Made by a program: the position numbers and the translations under genes. A stretch of 64,000 bases of DNA, taken from contig NZ_BBCG01000006.1 of NCBI RefSeq assembly GCF_001311925.1, positions 47,294 through 111,293 of the forward strand, written 5' to 3'. Under the pieces are notes generated by a model. The model saw only the letters and a program-made list of their open reading frames with translations, made no database searches and was not told the DNA's origin. Positions 54,913-63,431 of the stretch are shown one piece after another; positions within the stretch are counted from its first letter, which is position 1; every line of letters starts with the position of its first letter. The stretch comes from Cellulosilyticum ruminicola JCM 14822. GTDB taxonomy: Bacteria > Bacillota > Clostridia > Lachnospirales > Cellulosilyticaceae.

Positions 54913-56661
54913 CTACCAGTCAATTGAGGACATATTTTCAAACTCACTTTTGTAAACTTTCCACGGTATATACAATTTTATTTTGGTATAATGTCCTATA
55001 ATTGTTTCAATCCGAATGATTTCCTCTATATTTTGCATATTATATATTATCTGTATTCTCTTAATGATAGAACGTAGACCAAAGCCAGATTCACTGTGAA
55101 TCTTTTCATCCTTTATGATATGTTCTACTGTTTCTTCATCTATTCCCTTACCATTATCTCTTACTTCTACAATAAATCTTTCTTGTGCTATATCATTCTT
55201 TACCCCTACATAGATTTGAAGTGGTTCATTAATTGTACGTATTGCATATTTCACTGCATTTTCTACAAGAATTTGAATCGTCATACGTGGCATCATATAT
55301 TCATTAACTCCTTCCTCAACTTCATACATCACTTCAAATAGATTAGGATTCTTTAATAACGCTATATTTAAATACTCTTTTGCGATTTCTATTTCTTGTG
55401 CCACAGTATTTAATTCTTTTTCTTTATTAAGGCATGCTCTATAATATCTGGCTAAACTTTTAATTAACTCTACTGCATGTTCCTTATCTTCTATGGCAAC
55501 TAATACACTTACACTATTTAATGTATTATATAAGAAGTGTGGATTAACCTGATAATTAATCATTGAAAGCTCTAAGGCTTTTAACATACGTTCTTTTTCC
55601 TTAGCTTGCCTTACCAAAAGCTGAATTCTATGTAGCATTTCATTTAATGCATGACATATACTACTTATTTCTTTATAATTTCCATCATCTTCGAATCCAC
55701 CTATATTCTTACTATCTGTAGCAATTTCATCTGCACACATTGCAATTTTTTCTAAAGGATAAATAACTTGTTTACCAATAAAGAAAATAGCTAAAATAAA
55801 AAATACCATATTTATAAAATGAACACCTAATAAAATTATTTCCAATGTATTATCTTTTCTTTGTCCTATATATTTTCCTATAATCCTAATATTTGACTCA
55901 CTATCTTCTAGTTCTATATGATGATATTTACTTTCCCACTCCTTCTTAACCTTAGCTTTCGCAGTATTTCCTATAATCTGCTTATATACTCTATCAAGCC
56001 TATTTCCTTTCGGTAAACTAATTACAGTGCCACTCTTATCTGCTATCAACATTTCAAAATCAATTTTCTCTAAAATTCCTGATAGCTTTTCCCTTAAATA
56101 GTCTGTATCTATAAAAAGAAACAGGTAGCCTAATATGTCTCCTGTTTCTCTTGATCTTATACTTCTTGCAATATAAATAGTTGGGATATCATTAGGATAT
56201 GTGGCAAGAGCAATATAACAGTCACCTTCCTTTTGACGAATAGACATAAAATCAAACTTCTTAAGAAAATCCCTTTCATTATTTTCCACACTTACATTGC
56301 TCGTACACATTACATTGTTATAAGAGTCTATTATATATATAGCTGATAAATCATTATCTTTTATCATATACTTATGCAAAATAGATTTTACGATATTTTG
56401 TCTTGCCTTTAATGTGTCATTTAATACAGATTGAATCTCTTCATCTACAACTATTTCTATGGATTGTCCTTTAACTTCCTCAATTAATAAATCCAAAATA
56501 ACCGTTGTACGTTTAAGTGTCTGTGTATCCTCCAAATATTCCCTGCACTGTACACGTTGTTTATTAATTGTACCAATTATTATAGAACCTATTGCTAATG
56601 AAATCGCCATTATAATAAGGTAGTTTCTTATAAGTATCCACCTAATACTCTTTTCTCCCAT
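54913..56661 (-). CDS. YesM/LytS-type sensor histidine kinase
   Basis: The 582-residue kinase has a membrane helix (about 8-33), an extracellular sensor region (about 35-270), a second helix (about 280-305) with a HAMP segment (IYPLEKIAMCADEIA), then the His_kinase domain with the phosphorylated histidine in NYQVNPHFLYNTLNS near residue 372, and HATPase_c with DNGKGID near 502 and GFGLRSI. I chose ATG at 56661, with GAGGGGCG upstream; a TTG 18 bases earlier is in frame. It follows the receiver-only regulator by 24 bases. Confidence 0.93.
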   Translation of the reverse strand: MGEKSIRWILIRNYLIIMAISLAIGSIIIGTINKQRVQCREYLEDTQTLKRTTVILDLLIEEVKGQSIEIVVDEEIQSVLNDTLKARQNIVKSILHKYMIKDNDLSAIYIIDSYNNVMCTSNVSVENNERDFLKKFDFMSIRQKEGDCYIALATYPNDIPTIYIARSIRSRETGDILGYLFLFIDTDYLREKLSGILEKIDFEMLIADKSGTVISLPKGNRLDRVYKQIIGNTAKAKVKKEWESKYHHIELEDSESNIRIIGKYIGQRKDNTLEIILLGVHFINMVFFILAIFFIGKQVIYPLEKIAMCADEIATDSKNIGGFEDDGNYKEISSICHALNEMLHRIQLLVRQAKEKERMLKALELSMINYQVNPHFLYNTLNSVSVLVAIEDKEHAVELIKSLARYYRACLNKEKELNTVAQEIEIAKEYLNIALLKNPNLFEVMYEVEEGVNEYMMPRMTIQILVENAVKYAIRTINEPLQIYVGVKNDIAQERFIVEVRDNGKGIDEETVEHIIKDEKIHSESGFGLRSIIKRIQIIYNMQNIEEIIRIETIIGHYTKIKLYIPWKVYKSEFENMSSIDW

Positions 56662-56685
56662 CTTTACTTCGCCCCTCAAACCTAT

Positions 56686-57090
56686 TTATATAAGTCTATG
56701 TTTACGTACTGATTTCTCCTCTATATCTTGTCTAATTTGCATCAAGAGCTGCATAACTGCTTTTTCCTCTATAGGCTTAAGAATATATTGTGTAATGCCA
56801 CATCTAATAGCTGTCTTAGCATATTCAAAATCTTCATAAGCAGTTAATATAACAATTTCTATATTTTTATCCTTTTCTCTTACTTCTTTAATAAAATCAA
56901 GTCCATTCATAATAGGCATCTCGATATCAGTAATAATAAGATCTACTCTTTCTGTTTCTAACTGTTCTAAAGCTTGTTTACCATTTTGAGCTATACATGT
57001 AATCTCAAATCCCATTTCTTCCCAATCAATCAACCTTTGTAAACCTAATCTAATAATTGGTTCATCATCTACAATTTGTACATTTAACAT
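56686..57090 (-). CDS. Receiver-only response regulator (YesN-like receiver)
   Basis: A 134-residue protein made only of a receiver domain: acidic pair VDDEPIIRLGL near residue 8, phosphorylated aspartate in DLIITDIEMPIMNG near 55, LTAYEDFEYA near 85 and the lysine in QYILKPIEE near 107. YesN partners of YesM kinases normally carry a C-terminal AraC DNA-binding domain. Here the protein stops after the receiver, so it probably acts by protein contact. It sits between the RelA/SpoT-domain gene (19 bases upstream) and the kinase. Confidence 0.92.
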   Translation of the reverse strand: MLNVQIVDDEPIIRLGLQRLIDWEEMGFEITCIAQNGKQALEQLETERVDLIITDIEMPIMNGLDFIKEVREKDKNIEIVILTAYEDFEYAKTAIRCGITQYILKPIEEKAVMQLLMQIRQDIEEKSVRKHRLI

Positions 57091-57109
57091 ATTATCCCCC
57101 CATAATTTG

Positions 57110-58591
57110 TTATAATTTATAAATATACTTGAGCATCCCCCTTGGTACTTCCACGTTTGATTTTGTTATTCTGATACGTTCTAGTAATGCTAAAGCCTTA
57201 TCAGATTCAATATCTATATTAAAGAGCATAAGTAAACGAATTTCTAGTAACTCCATATAAATATCGTATTCCTCTACCCATTGCTCATAAGTCAATATAT
57301 TTTTATAAATCGCATCAACTATGTTATTGATATTTTTCATAATCTGTTCAACTACAGTATCATACAATAAATCTACCGAATTAATTTTAATAAAGGTCTT
57401 CGTAAACTGTAACATAATCATATTAATAATACTTTCTGTTTCTTTAGCAGAAAAATTATTGCTGAGTTTACTTGCTGCAATCTTTTTATAGATTGTATCT
57501 GTATAGTAATGAATAAATGTTTCAAAGTCCCCAATATTATCATCCATCTCTATCTGAAACAGTATTCTAAAGAAGAGGTTCCATTGAAATTCTTCATTCA
57601 TATAATGTATAATATGCTGTCCCAAAATAGCCGTATGTTCATTTCTAAATACAGGTTCACGCTCAAACTCAAGACGATTTCTAAAATCAATATTACTTCT
57701 ATCTATCTGCCTAATCTTCTCAAGCCCAATAAGTAAATTATTATTATAGCGCTCAAGATCACTATCTAATGCATCTCTAAAAACATAACGTACAATGGCT
57801 TCACAAGATGATCTAAAATCTACAAGTACACCTAAACTTTCTCTCATACGCTCTGCAAAAATATCATAAATAATCTTAGAAATAAGCTTTTCTAACTGTT
57901 CTTCTCTTGTTGCATATTTCCTATTTCCTTCTTGATTAAATTGATTTGATATTAACAGAAGCTGTTGATCAATAGTTGTTAAACTATTTTTTATAGATTT
58001 CATAATATCCTTATAGAACTTATCTTCTATAATATAGTTGTAATTTTTATAAATAATCTTATGTTCGATTTCACTCCAAAATATATTAACTAATGCCTTA
58101 ATTTGCATCTCAAAATTAATCGTACCCTCTCCTGTAATATATTTTCCATCAATACGATAAATTTTCATACCATTTTTCTGTTCCTGAGGTTGTTTCCCTC
58201 TAAAATCTAAAACAACACAAGGATTTTTCAAACTATAATAAAATCCTTCTTCTTCACACTTCTCAGTAAAATACTTCTTAAGCCCTTTATAAATATCCGC
58301 TTCATCTTCTATAAACTTACATCCTAAACGAATCCCTATAATATCAGGTACATTTTCAAATAATGCTTCCTTATTTTCATACTTCTGATAGTAATGGTTA
58401 CGAATAATTTTTTCCTTTAAACTCTTAGCAGATTTTACACGTGATTCAATGCTAATGTAACCCCTCTTTGTTTCCTCTAGAAACTCCTCAAAAAATTCTT
58501 CAATTTCTTCACTAGCATTTTCTAAATGTGGCTTCATTTTCTCCAGATGCGTAAGTACATCCTCTATAAAATCAAATAGCTTTAATTCCAT
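57110..58591 (-). CDS. RelA/SpoT-domain protein with a long C-terminus of unknown function
   Basis: The first about 190 residues match a RelA/SpoT nucleotidyltransferase domain: substrate-binding ESRVKSAKSLKEK (R51, K53, K61), catalytic-type aspartate D83 in DIIGIRLGC, and E161/Q163 in FEMQIKALVNIFWSEIEHK. In the G-loop (KNGMKIYRIDG) the usual guanine-stacking Tyr and the following His are Met142 and Arg146, so the substrate may differ from that of (p)ppGpp synthetases. No HD hydrolase domain is present. Residues about 200-493 are helical and I do not recognise them. It is the first gene of the RelA/SpoT-RR-HK-SBP operon. Confidence 0.78.
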   Translation of the reverse strand: MELKLFDFIEDVLTHLEKMKPHLENASEEIEEFFEEFLEETKRGYISIESRVKSAKSLKEKIIRNHYYQKYENKEALFENVPDIIGIRLGCKFIEDEADIYKGLKKYFTEKCEEEGFYYSLKNPCVVLDFRGKQPQEQKNGMKIYRIDGKYITGEGTINFEMQIKALVNIFWSEIEHKIIYKNYNYIIEDKFYKDIMKSIKNSLTTIDQQLLLISNQFNQEGNRKYATREEQLEKLISKIIYDIFAERMRESLGVLVDFRSSCEAIVRYVFRDALDSDLERYNNNLLIGLEKIRQIDRSNIDFRNRLEFEREPVFRNEHTAILGQHIIHYMNEEFQWNLFFRILFQIEMDDNIGDFETFIHYYTDTIYKKIAASKLSNNFSAKETESIINMIMLQFTKTFIKINSVDLLYDTVVEQIMKNINNIVDAIYKNILTYEQWVEEYDIYMELLEIRLLMLFNIDIESDKALALLERIRITKSNVEVPRGMLKYIYKL

Positions 58592-58654
58592 GTCCTTAGC
58601 TCCTTTAAACCCTTCTCCTTTTTCTACTCTCTAATTATTCCCATAAGTACTAAT

Positions 58655-58694
58655 CTACTATTAATATTATACTAAACTATAATATTAATAGTAG
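58655..58694 (-). promoter_or_regulatory. Perfect 17-bp palindrome upstream of the RelA/SpoT operon
   Basis: CTACTATTAATATTATA (58655-58671) is repeated inverted at 58678-58694 with a six-base gap. It lies about 65-105 bases before the start codon at 58591. Candidate promoter elements overlap it: TTGTTA, 17 bases, TATTAA on the minus strand. It is therefore an operator candidate, or a 5' hairpin. Confidence 0.55.
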
Positions 58695-58711
58695 TAAGAG
58701 TCATAAATAAC

Positions 58712-58742
58712 AAGAAAAGACCTTAAAAAAGGTCTTTTCTTT
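58712..58742 (-). terminator. Terminator of abrB
   Basis: An 11-bp stem (58712-58722 with 58731-58741), eight-base loop and T's on the minus strand, about 22 bases after the stop. Confidence 0.85.
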
Positions 58743-58763
58743 GTATAATTAGTTACTTTTTAA

Positions 58764-59030
58764 TTATTTTAACTCTAACCCTGCTAATCTAGCTAATTCA
58801 ATAATAGTAGCTTTAGCAACTTTTTTACCTTTGTAATCAATAAGGTCTTCCATACTTCCATTGAAAATGTCAGCTGGTTCGTATTTTTTAAGTACAATTT
58901 TGTCATCATCTACGAAGATTTCTAATGCATCTTTTTCATTGATATCTAAATTTCTTCTTAATTCGATTGGTAATACTACTCTCCCTAATTCGTCTACCTT
59001 TCTTACAATACCTGTTGATTTCACTAACAT
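58764..59030 (-). CDS. AbrB/SpoVT-family transition-state regulator
   Basis: The 88-residue protein has the swapped-hairpin AbrB DNA-binding domain at residues 1-50 (STGIVRKVDELGRVVLPIEL, then LDINEKDALEIFVDDDKIVL), and a short C-terminal helix region. It is very close to AbrB of Bacillus/Clostridium in the DNA-binding part. Such proteins repress post-exponential and sporulation genes. The start at 59030 has GGGAGAGG upstream. It is monocistronic, with divergent spmAB beyond. Confidence 0.9.
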   Translation of the reverse strand: MLVKSTGIVRKVDELGRVVLPIELRRNLDINEKDALEIFVDDDKIVLKKYEPADIFNGSMEDLIDYKGKKVAKATIIELARLAGLELK

Positions 59031-59451
59031 CCTCTCCCTTTAAAAAAATGTAATTTTTTCTCTCATAATATTCACAATATTTTCCATGTGTTAATTATAA
59101 AGTACCATAATTAGCAATTAAAGTCAAATATTTTTTTGTATTTTTTTATACTTTTGTAAATTTTTTTCCTACCTTAATATATAATATTTGTCGAATAATT
59201 ATATGGTGCATATATTTTAATATTTTATTGTAGAATGTACTCCACTCAAAATGTCTAATCTAGGCTTTTTTTGCCTATTTTTATAAAAACAACTTTTTAC
59301 ACTGCAAAAACGTTCCACATCCTCATACATCTTTTCTTTTCTCTTTTATTTACATATTTAATTTTCTTTTTAAATATGTACATGTTCTTTTATATAGCGC
59401 ATATATTTAGTAAAGACAAGCGTTATTCATTCTTAAGAAAGGAACATGACT
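59031..59451. other. Intergenic region between abrB and spmA with a possible small RNA
   Basis: About 420 very AT-rich bases. On the plus strand TTGTCG (59188-59193), a 17-base gap and TATATT (59211-59216) resemble a promoter, and TAGGC/GCCTA with five T (59261-59282) an intrinsic terminator. No gene on this strand lies upstream, so the terminator may end a short RNA of about 60 bases. The abrB and spmA promoters must also lie here. Confidence 0.35.
59261..59282 (+). terminator. Orphan terminator between abrB and spmA
   Basis: A 5-bp stem (59261-59265 with 59273-59277), T7 loop and T5 tract. No upstream plus-strand gene explains it. Confidence 0.4.
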
Positions 59452-60032
59452 ATGCTAAATTATCTTTGGAGTTTCATGATTATATTTGCAGTCATTATTG
59501 CTGGTTTTAGAGGTGGTATGAGTACCATTACAACTGCAGCACTTAATGCTTCTGAAGATGCTGTAACAATTTGCATTAAAACTTGTGGCATTCTCTGTAT
59601 GTGGATGGGCATTATGCGTATTGCTGAAAAAGCTGGACTCATTGATGCACTTGCAAAAAAATGACCCCTATCTTAGACTTTTTATTTCCTAACGTTCCAC
59701 GTAATCATCCAGCACGTAAATACATAGCCACTAATTTCGTTGCCAATTTTCTAGGTCTTGGCTGGGCTGCTACCCCACCTGGCCTTAAAGCTATGATAGA
59801 ATTACAAAAGCTTAATAAAGATTCACATACAGCAACTAATGCTATGTGTATGTTTTTAATCGTCAATATGTCCTCGATCCAGCTGATTCCTATTACCATT
59901 ATTTCTTATAGGGCAAGCTATGGCAGCATCAATCCTACAGATATTATTGGACCATGTATTTTAGCTACTTATGCCTCTACCTTTATAGCTATTGTATTTA
60001 CAAAATTTATGGAAAGGAGGCATAGAAAATGA
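59452..60032 (+). CDS. spmA: Spore maturation protein A, split by a one-base deletion
   Basis: A polytopic membrane protein needed for spore core dehydration, with nucleoside-recognition (Gate) helices. The start at 59452 (MLNYLWSFMI) has AAAGGA eight bases upstream. An A7 run at 59655-59661 precedes a TGA; with an eighth A the frame reads LAKKMTPILDFLFPNVPRNHP and continues to 60032, giving 193 residues, the family length. NFVANFLGLGWAATPPGLKA is a family block. It overlaps spmB by ATGA. Confidence 0.93.
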
Positions 60033-60562
60033 GTATCTTAGTTACAATTTCAGATTGGATTATTCCTATTATTATTGCTTTTATTATTATCTATGGCCTT
60101 CTAAAAGGGATTAATGTTTATGAAACTTTTATAGAGGGAGCTGCTGCTGGTATTAAAGTCGTATTAGATATTCTGCCTACTCTAGTAGGCCTTTTAGTTG
60201 CAGTTGGTATGCTTCGTGCTTCTGGTGCTTTAGATGGTTTATGTCTGCTCATTAGCCCGCTTTTCAAGTGGTCTAAGTTTCCTGTCGAAGCTGTTCCCAT
60301 TGCTTTAATGCGTACCTTTTCTTCTTCTGCAACTACTGGACTTATACTGGATGTATTCAAAACTTACGGTCCAGATTCTTTTATGGGACGTTTAGTTGCC
60401 ATCATGTTTAGCTGTACTGAAACGGTATTCTATACTATGTCACTCTACTATATGACAATTAAAGTCACTAAAAGCCGGTATACTTTACTTGGTGCACTTT
60501 TAGCGACACTTGTTGGTTTTATATTTGCATACTATCTCACATTATTTACTTTTGGAATATAA
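60029..60562 (+). CDS. spmB: Spore maturation protein B
   Basis: The 177-residue membrane protein pairs with SpmA. Motifs are ILPTLVGLLVAVGMLRASGAL near residue 50, PVEAVPIALMRTFSSSATTG near 88 and SCTETVFYTMSLYY near 130. It shares the ATGA overlap with spmA, so the two are coupled. It shows that the organism is, or recently was, spore-forming. Confidence 0.94.
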   Translation: MSILVTISDWIIPIIIAFIIIYGLLKGINVYETFIEGAAAGIKVVLDILPTLVGLLVAVGMLRASGALDGLCLLISPLFKWSKFPVEAVPIALMRTFSSSATTGLILDVFKTYGPDSFMGRLVAIMFSCTETVFYTMSLYYMTIKVTKSRYTLLGALLATLVGFIFAYYLTLFTFGI

Positions 60563-60658
60563 TTTTTATCATAGCATATATTGTTTTTCCTCTAAAAATG
60601 TTATAATAATGATATATTATGTGCCTTTTACTAATGAAGCTTGTAAGGAGAATTTATT

Positions 60659-61435
60659 ATGTTAGATAAAATAAAATCTTTAATATTTGGTTCCTCAGAT
60701 GTTTATGAAAATGAGACATGGTACCACAAAAATGGAAAAGTAATGTATGAAGGTAGTATTAAAGGCTCAAATTTCCACGGATTAGGTAAATACTACAATG
60801 AAGATGGTAAGCTTTGCTACGAAGGACACTTTTCAAACGGATTTCCTGAAGGTGAAGGTAAGGCCTATTTAGAGGATGATAGCACATATGAAGGTGCTTT
60901 TCATAAAGGTGAACGTACTGGTATGGGGGTTCAACGCTTCACAGATGGTAGTTATTATGAAGGTCGTTTTGTAAACGGTATTTATGAAGGACGCGGTAAA
61001 TTACATGAAGCAGACGGCACACTGTTTGAAGGTAATTTTACAAAAGGCCAACTTCAAGGGTATGGTACAGCAATTTATGCTAATGGGGATCGTTACGAGG
61101 GTGATTTCAAAGATGGTATGGAAACAGGTGTGGGGAAACTTTCTGTATCTGATGGGGTTTATGAAGGTGATTTACTCGAATCTTTACCTCATGGCAAAGG
61201 CTGCTTTACTTGGAATAATGGCACTGTATATCGTGGTGACTTTTTAGAAGGTCAAATGACTGGTAAAGGTATGATTACATACGCTAATGGTGACAAATAT
61301 ATCGGTGACTTTAAAAATGGCTTTAAACATGGTAACGGAACTTATCAAGAAGCTTCAGGTATGCAATATGAATGTATCTTTGATGAAGACATTTTAATCT
61401 CAGTACCTGAGTATGGTAAACCTAACACAAATTAA
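60659..61435 (+). CDS. MORN-repeat protein
   Basis: The 258-residue protein is made almost wholly of about nine MORN repeats with the consensus YEGxFxxGxxxGxGxxxxxxG (for example YEGSIKGSNFHGLGKYY and YEGDFKDGMETGVGKL). The N-terminus MLDKIKSLIFGSS is a short helix. MORN repeats form an extended beta-strip that binds proteins or lipids; in bacteria their function is mostly unknown. No enzyme domain is attached. It has a -10-like TATAAT at 60602-60607 and a strong terminator. Confidence 0.88.
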   Translation: MLDKIKSLIFGSSDVYENETWYHKNGKVMYEGSIKGSNFHGLGKYYNEDGKLCYEGHFSNGFPEGEGKAYLEDDSTYEGAFHKGERTGMGVQRFTDGSYYEGRFVNGIYEGRGKLHEADGTLFEGNFTKGQLQGYGTAIYANGDRYEGDFKDGMETGVGKLSVSDGVYEGDLLESLPHGKGCFTWNNGTVYRGDFLEGQMTGKGMITYANGDKYIGDFKNGFKHGNGTYQEASGMQYECIFDEDILISVPEYGKPNTN

Positions 61436-61460
61436 TATACATTATTATAGTACAAACTCT

Positions 61461-61503
61461 AAAGGAGCTGCTACGAACTTCATTTCGCAGCAGCTCCTTT
61501 TTT
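61461..61503 (+). terminator. Terminator of the MORN gene
   Basis: A 12-bp stem (61461-61472 with 61489-61500) with an inner CGAA/TTCG pairing, then six T. Confidence 0.9.
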
Positions 61504-61630
61504 GTCCCCTCATTTAAATCCCTCGTCTTTCTTCCAACCACCCTTTTACATAACTTAATACATATTCTAGCTATTTGAAACACATACTAATTTCAAAATT
61601 AAATTTTATTTATTTTGGAAAGGTGATTCT

Positions 61631-62140
61631 ATGAAAAGATTATATAAACTCTTTGCATTTTGTCTTATTATTGGCGCCTGTCTATTTTGCTTTTGTGCTT
61701 GTACAAATGGTGATAGTACCACACTAAAAAAAGGTGTCACTTTATCAGATATTGTAGATGAAATTCAAGTACAAATTTCACTTCAAATGCCTGAACCTGT
61801 TAATGATGCCACTCTTGTTGATCTTTATTATATGGATATGAATAATGTAGAAACTTATGCTGGTGTAGCTGCTATGACTATTACCTCTTGTGATACCGTT
61901 GTTGCTGTTAAAGCTGTACCAGGTAAAATTGATACAGTTGTCTCTGCTCTTAAACAACGTCAGCAAGATTTAATTGATTCATTTGCACAATATTTACCTG
62001 AGCAATATCAAAAAGCTCAAGCTGGTAGCGTTATTGTTCGCGGTGATTATGCCTTTCTTATTATTTTAGGTGAAGCAGAAGATACAATTAATGAAGATAT
62101 GCAAAAAGCTGAAGATATTATAAATAGTTACTTCCAATAA
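61631..62140 (+). CDS. DUF4358 lipoprotein
   Basis: A 169-residue secreted lipoprotein: signal segment KLFAFCLIIGACLFCF with lipobox ending at the cysteine of FCACTNG (residue 24), then one DUF4358 domain (about 35-165) with AVKAVPGKIDTVVSAL and QQDLIDSFAQYLPEQ. In related Firmicutes such genes neighbour MBOAT acyltransferase genes, and here an MBOAT remnant follows by 20 bases. It probably belongs to a cell-envelope O-acylation cluster that has been partly lost. Confidence 0.8.
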   Translation: MKRLYKLFAFCLIIGACLFCFCACTNGDSTTLKKGVTLSDIVDEIQVQISLQMPEPVNDATLVDLYYMDMNNVETYAGVAAMTITSCDTVVAVKAVPGKIDTVVSALKQRQQDLIDSFAQYLPEQYQKAQAGSVIVRGDYAFLIILGEAEDTINEDMQKAEDIINSYFQ

Positions 62141-62160
62141 AATAAGGAGTTCTTATTATA

Positions 62161-62396
62161 ATGGTATTTAGTAGCCTTTTTTTATATTTATATTTCTACC
62201 TTTTACATTAATTATTTACTTTCTTGTGCCTCATAAGCTAAAAAATATTACACTACTTCTTTTAAGTCTATTATTTTATTCTTGAGGTGAGCCTAAGTAC
62301 CTATTACTTATGCTCGCTTCTATTTTTGTTGATTACTCTGTGGGATTGATGATTACAAACTTTAGAGTAAAATCAATTATTAGTTTCTTTTTTTAA
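62161..62396 (+). pseudogene. Truncated MBOAT (AlgI-like O-acyltransferase) gene
   Basis: The frame starts MVFSSLF at 62161. If one T is added to the T7 run (62177-62183) it continues IFIFLPFTLIIYFLVPHKLK, then ITLLLLSLLFYS. A TGA (62283-62285) stands where MBOAT proteins have Trp in YSWGEPKY; then GEPKYLLLMLASIFVDYSVG follows. Only about the first 70 residues of an enzyme of roughly 460-500 remain, and the sequence then enters the convergent ykvI-type gene. The nonsense codon and truncation indicate true decay. Confidence 0.75.
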
Positions 62397-63431
62397 CTTA
62401 TAAAAATAGATAATGCAATATAGTAGAAAAACAAGACTTAAGATACCATACATTGGATATAAAATTTCTACGAGCTTAGCAAATCCTATACCAGAAAAAG
62501 GTAATGCAATTAATACAACAATAAAAATGCCCCTATTATAAGCTATATTAAATTTGTTTCTTAAAAAATAAGATAAACTATAAACATTAGAAACCTGAGA
62601 AGAAAACATTTCAAGCCACATTACACCTAGCATTGCTATCTTAAGCCATCGGCTCATTTTCATAGCTATAGCTAGTAGTGGCATTTCATACATTTTAGGG
62701 TAGAACGGATTAACTAACATTAAAAATATAATATACATGCTAATAATCGTTAATACACTACTTCCCACAATAATTCCTATTTCAATCTCCTTGGGTTTCT
62801 TTATATCTGTTGTTAAAGGTACGATAACACCTATAATAGTTAATATATTAAAACTTACATATACTAATGTCGAAATTAATAAATGTTCTTTCTGTGGTGG
62901 AATAAAACGCATATATTCAAAATCTAAAGTAAATGGATTATGATATACATAGTCTATAAAAATTGCCGTCATAATCGTCACCAATGTTGGAACCACGACA
63001 GAGTTTACCTCAAATAATCCTTCTGTATTACGCATTAAAAAAATACTGCTACAGCCTACCATAATCAATATCCCCACCCATTTAGGAATTTGAAAATATT
63101 GATTTAATAAAGCTCCACTCCCTGCCAATATGATTGATGTACTACTTAATAAAAATAATGTGAGTACAACATTAATGAATTTAGCTACCCATTTAGGACA
63201 TACCAAATCTACAAATTCATTATATGATGATACATTTTCCTTCATGCTAATATCTACTATTATCTTACTAAACACGATATATAATAAGCCACATAATATG
63301 ATTCCTATAAAACCTGCAATACCATAAGTTGCAAAGAATTGATTCAGTTCTCTTCCAGAACATACCCCAGCACCCACTATACTTCCTATAAAAATCATAG
63401 CAATTTGGATGATTAAAATAATCCGTTTCAT
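62373..63431 (-). CDS. YkvI-type membrane permease
   Basis: A 352-residue protein with about ten membrane helices. The start IFIGSIVGAGVCSGRELNQFF matches the GAGFASGREL motif of the YkvI family, a branch of the amino-acid/polyamine/organocation superfamily. The substrate is unknown. Its 3' end overlaps the MBOAT remnant on the other strand, so the junction of the deletion lies near its stop. It stands alone on the minus strand. Confidence 0.82.
   Translation of the reverse strand: MKRIILIIQIAMIFIGSIVGAGVCSGRELNQFFATYGIAGFIGIILCGLLYIVFSKIIVDISMKENVSSYNEFVDLVCPKWVAKFINVVLTLFLLSSTSIILAGSGALLNQYFQIPKWVGILIMVGCSSIFLMRNTEGLFEVNSVVVPTLVTIMTAIFIDYVYHNPFTLDFEYMRFIPPQKEHLLISTLVYVSFNILTIIGVIVPLTTDIKKPKEIEIGIIVGSSVLTIISMYIIFLMLVNPFYPKMYEMPLLAIAMKMSRWLKIAMLGVMWLEMFSSQVSNVYSLSYFLRNKFNIAYNRGIFIVVLIALPFSGIGFAKLVEILYPMYGILSLVFLLYCIIYFYKLKKETNN

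Noticed and set aside
59271..59510. Open frame of 79 codons before spmA
   Set aside because: Phe-rich, no ribosome binding site, and its end overlaps spmA in another frame.
59655..59664. Programmed frameshift in spmA as the primary explanation
   Set aside because: Many other genes in the window have isolated indels without recoding signals, so an error is simpler; kept only as a minor alternative.
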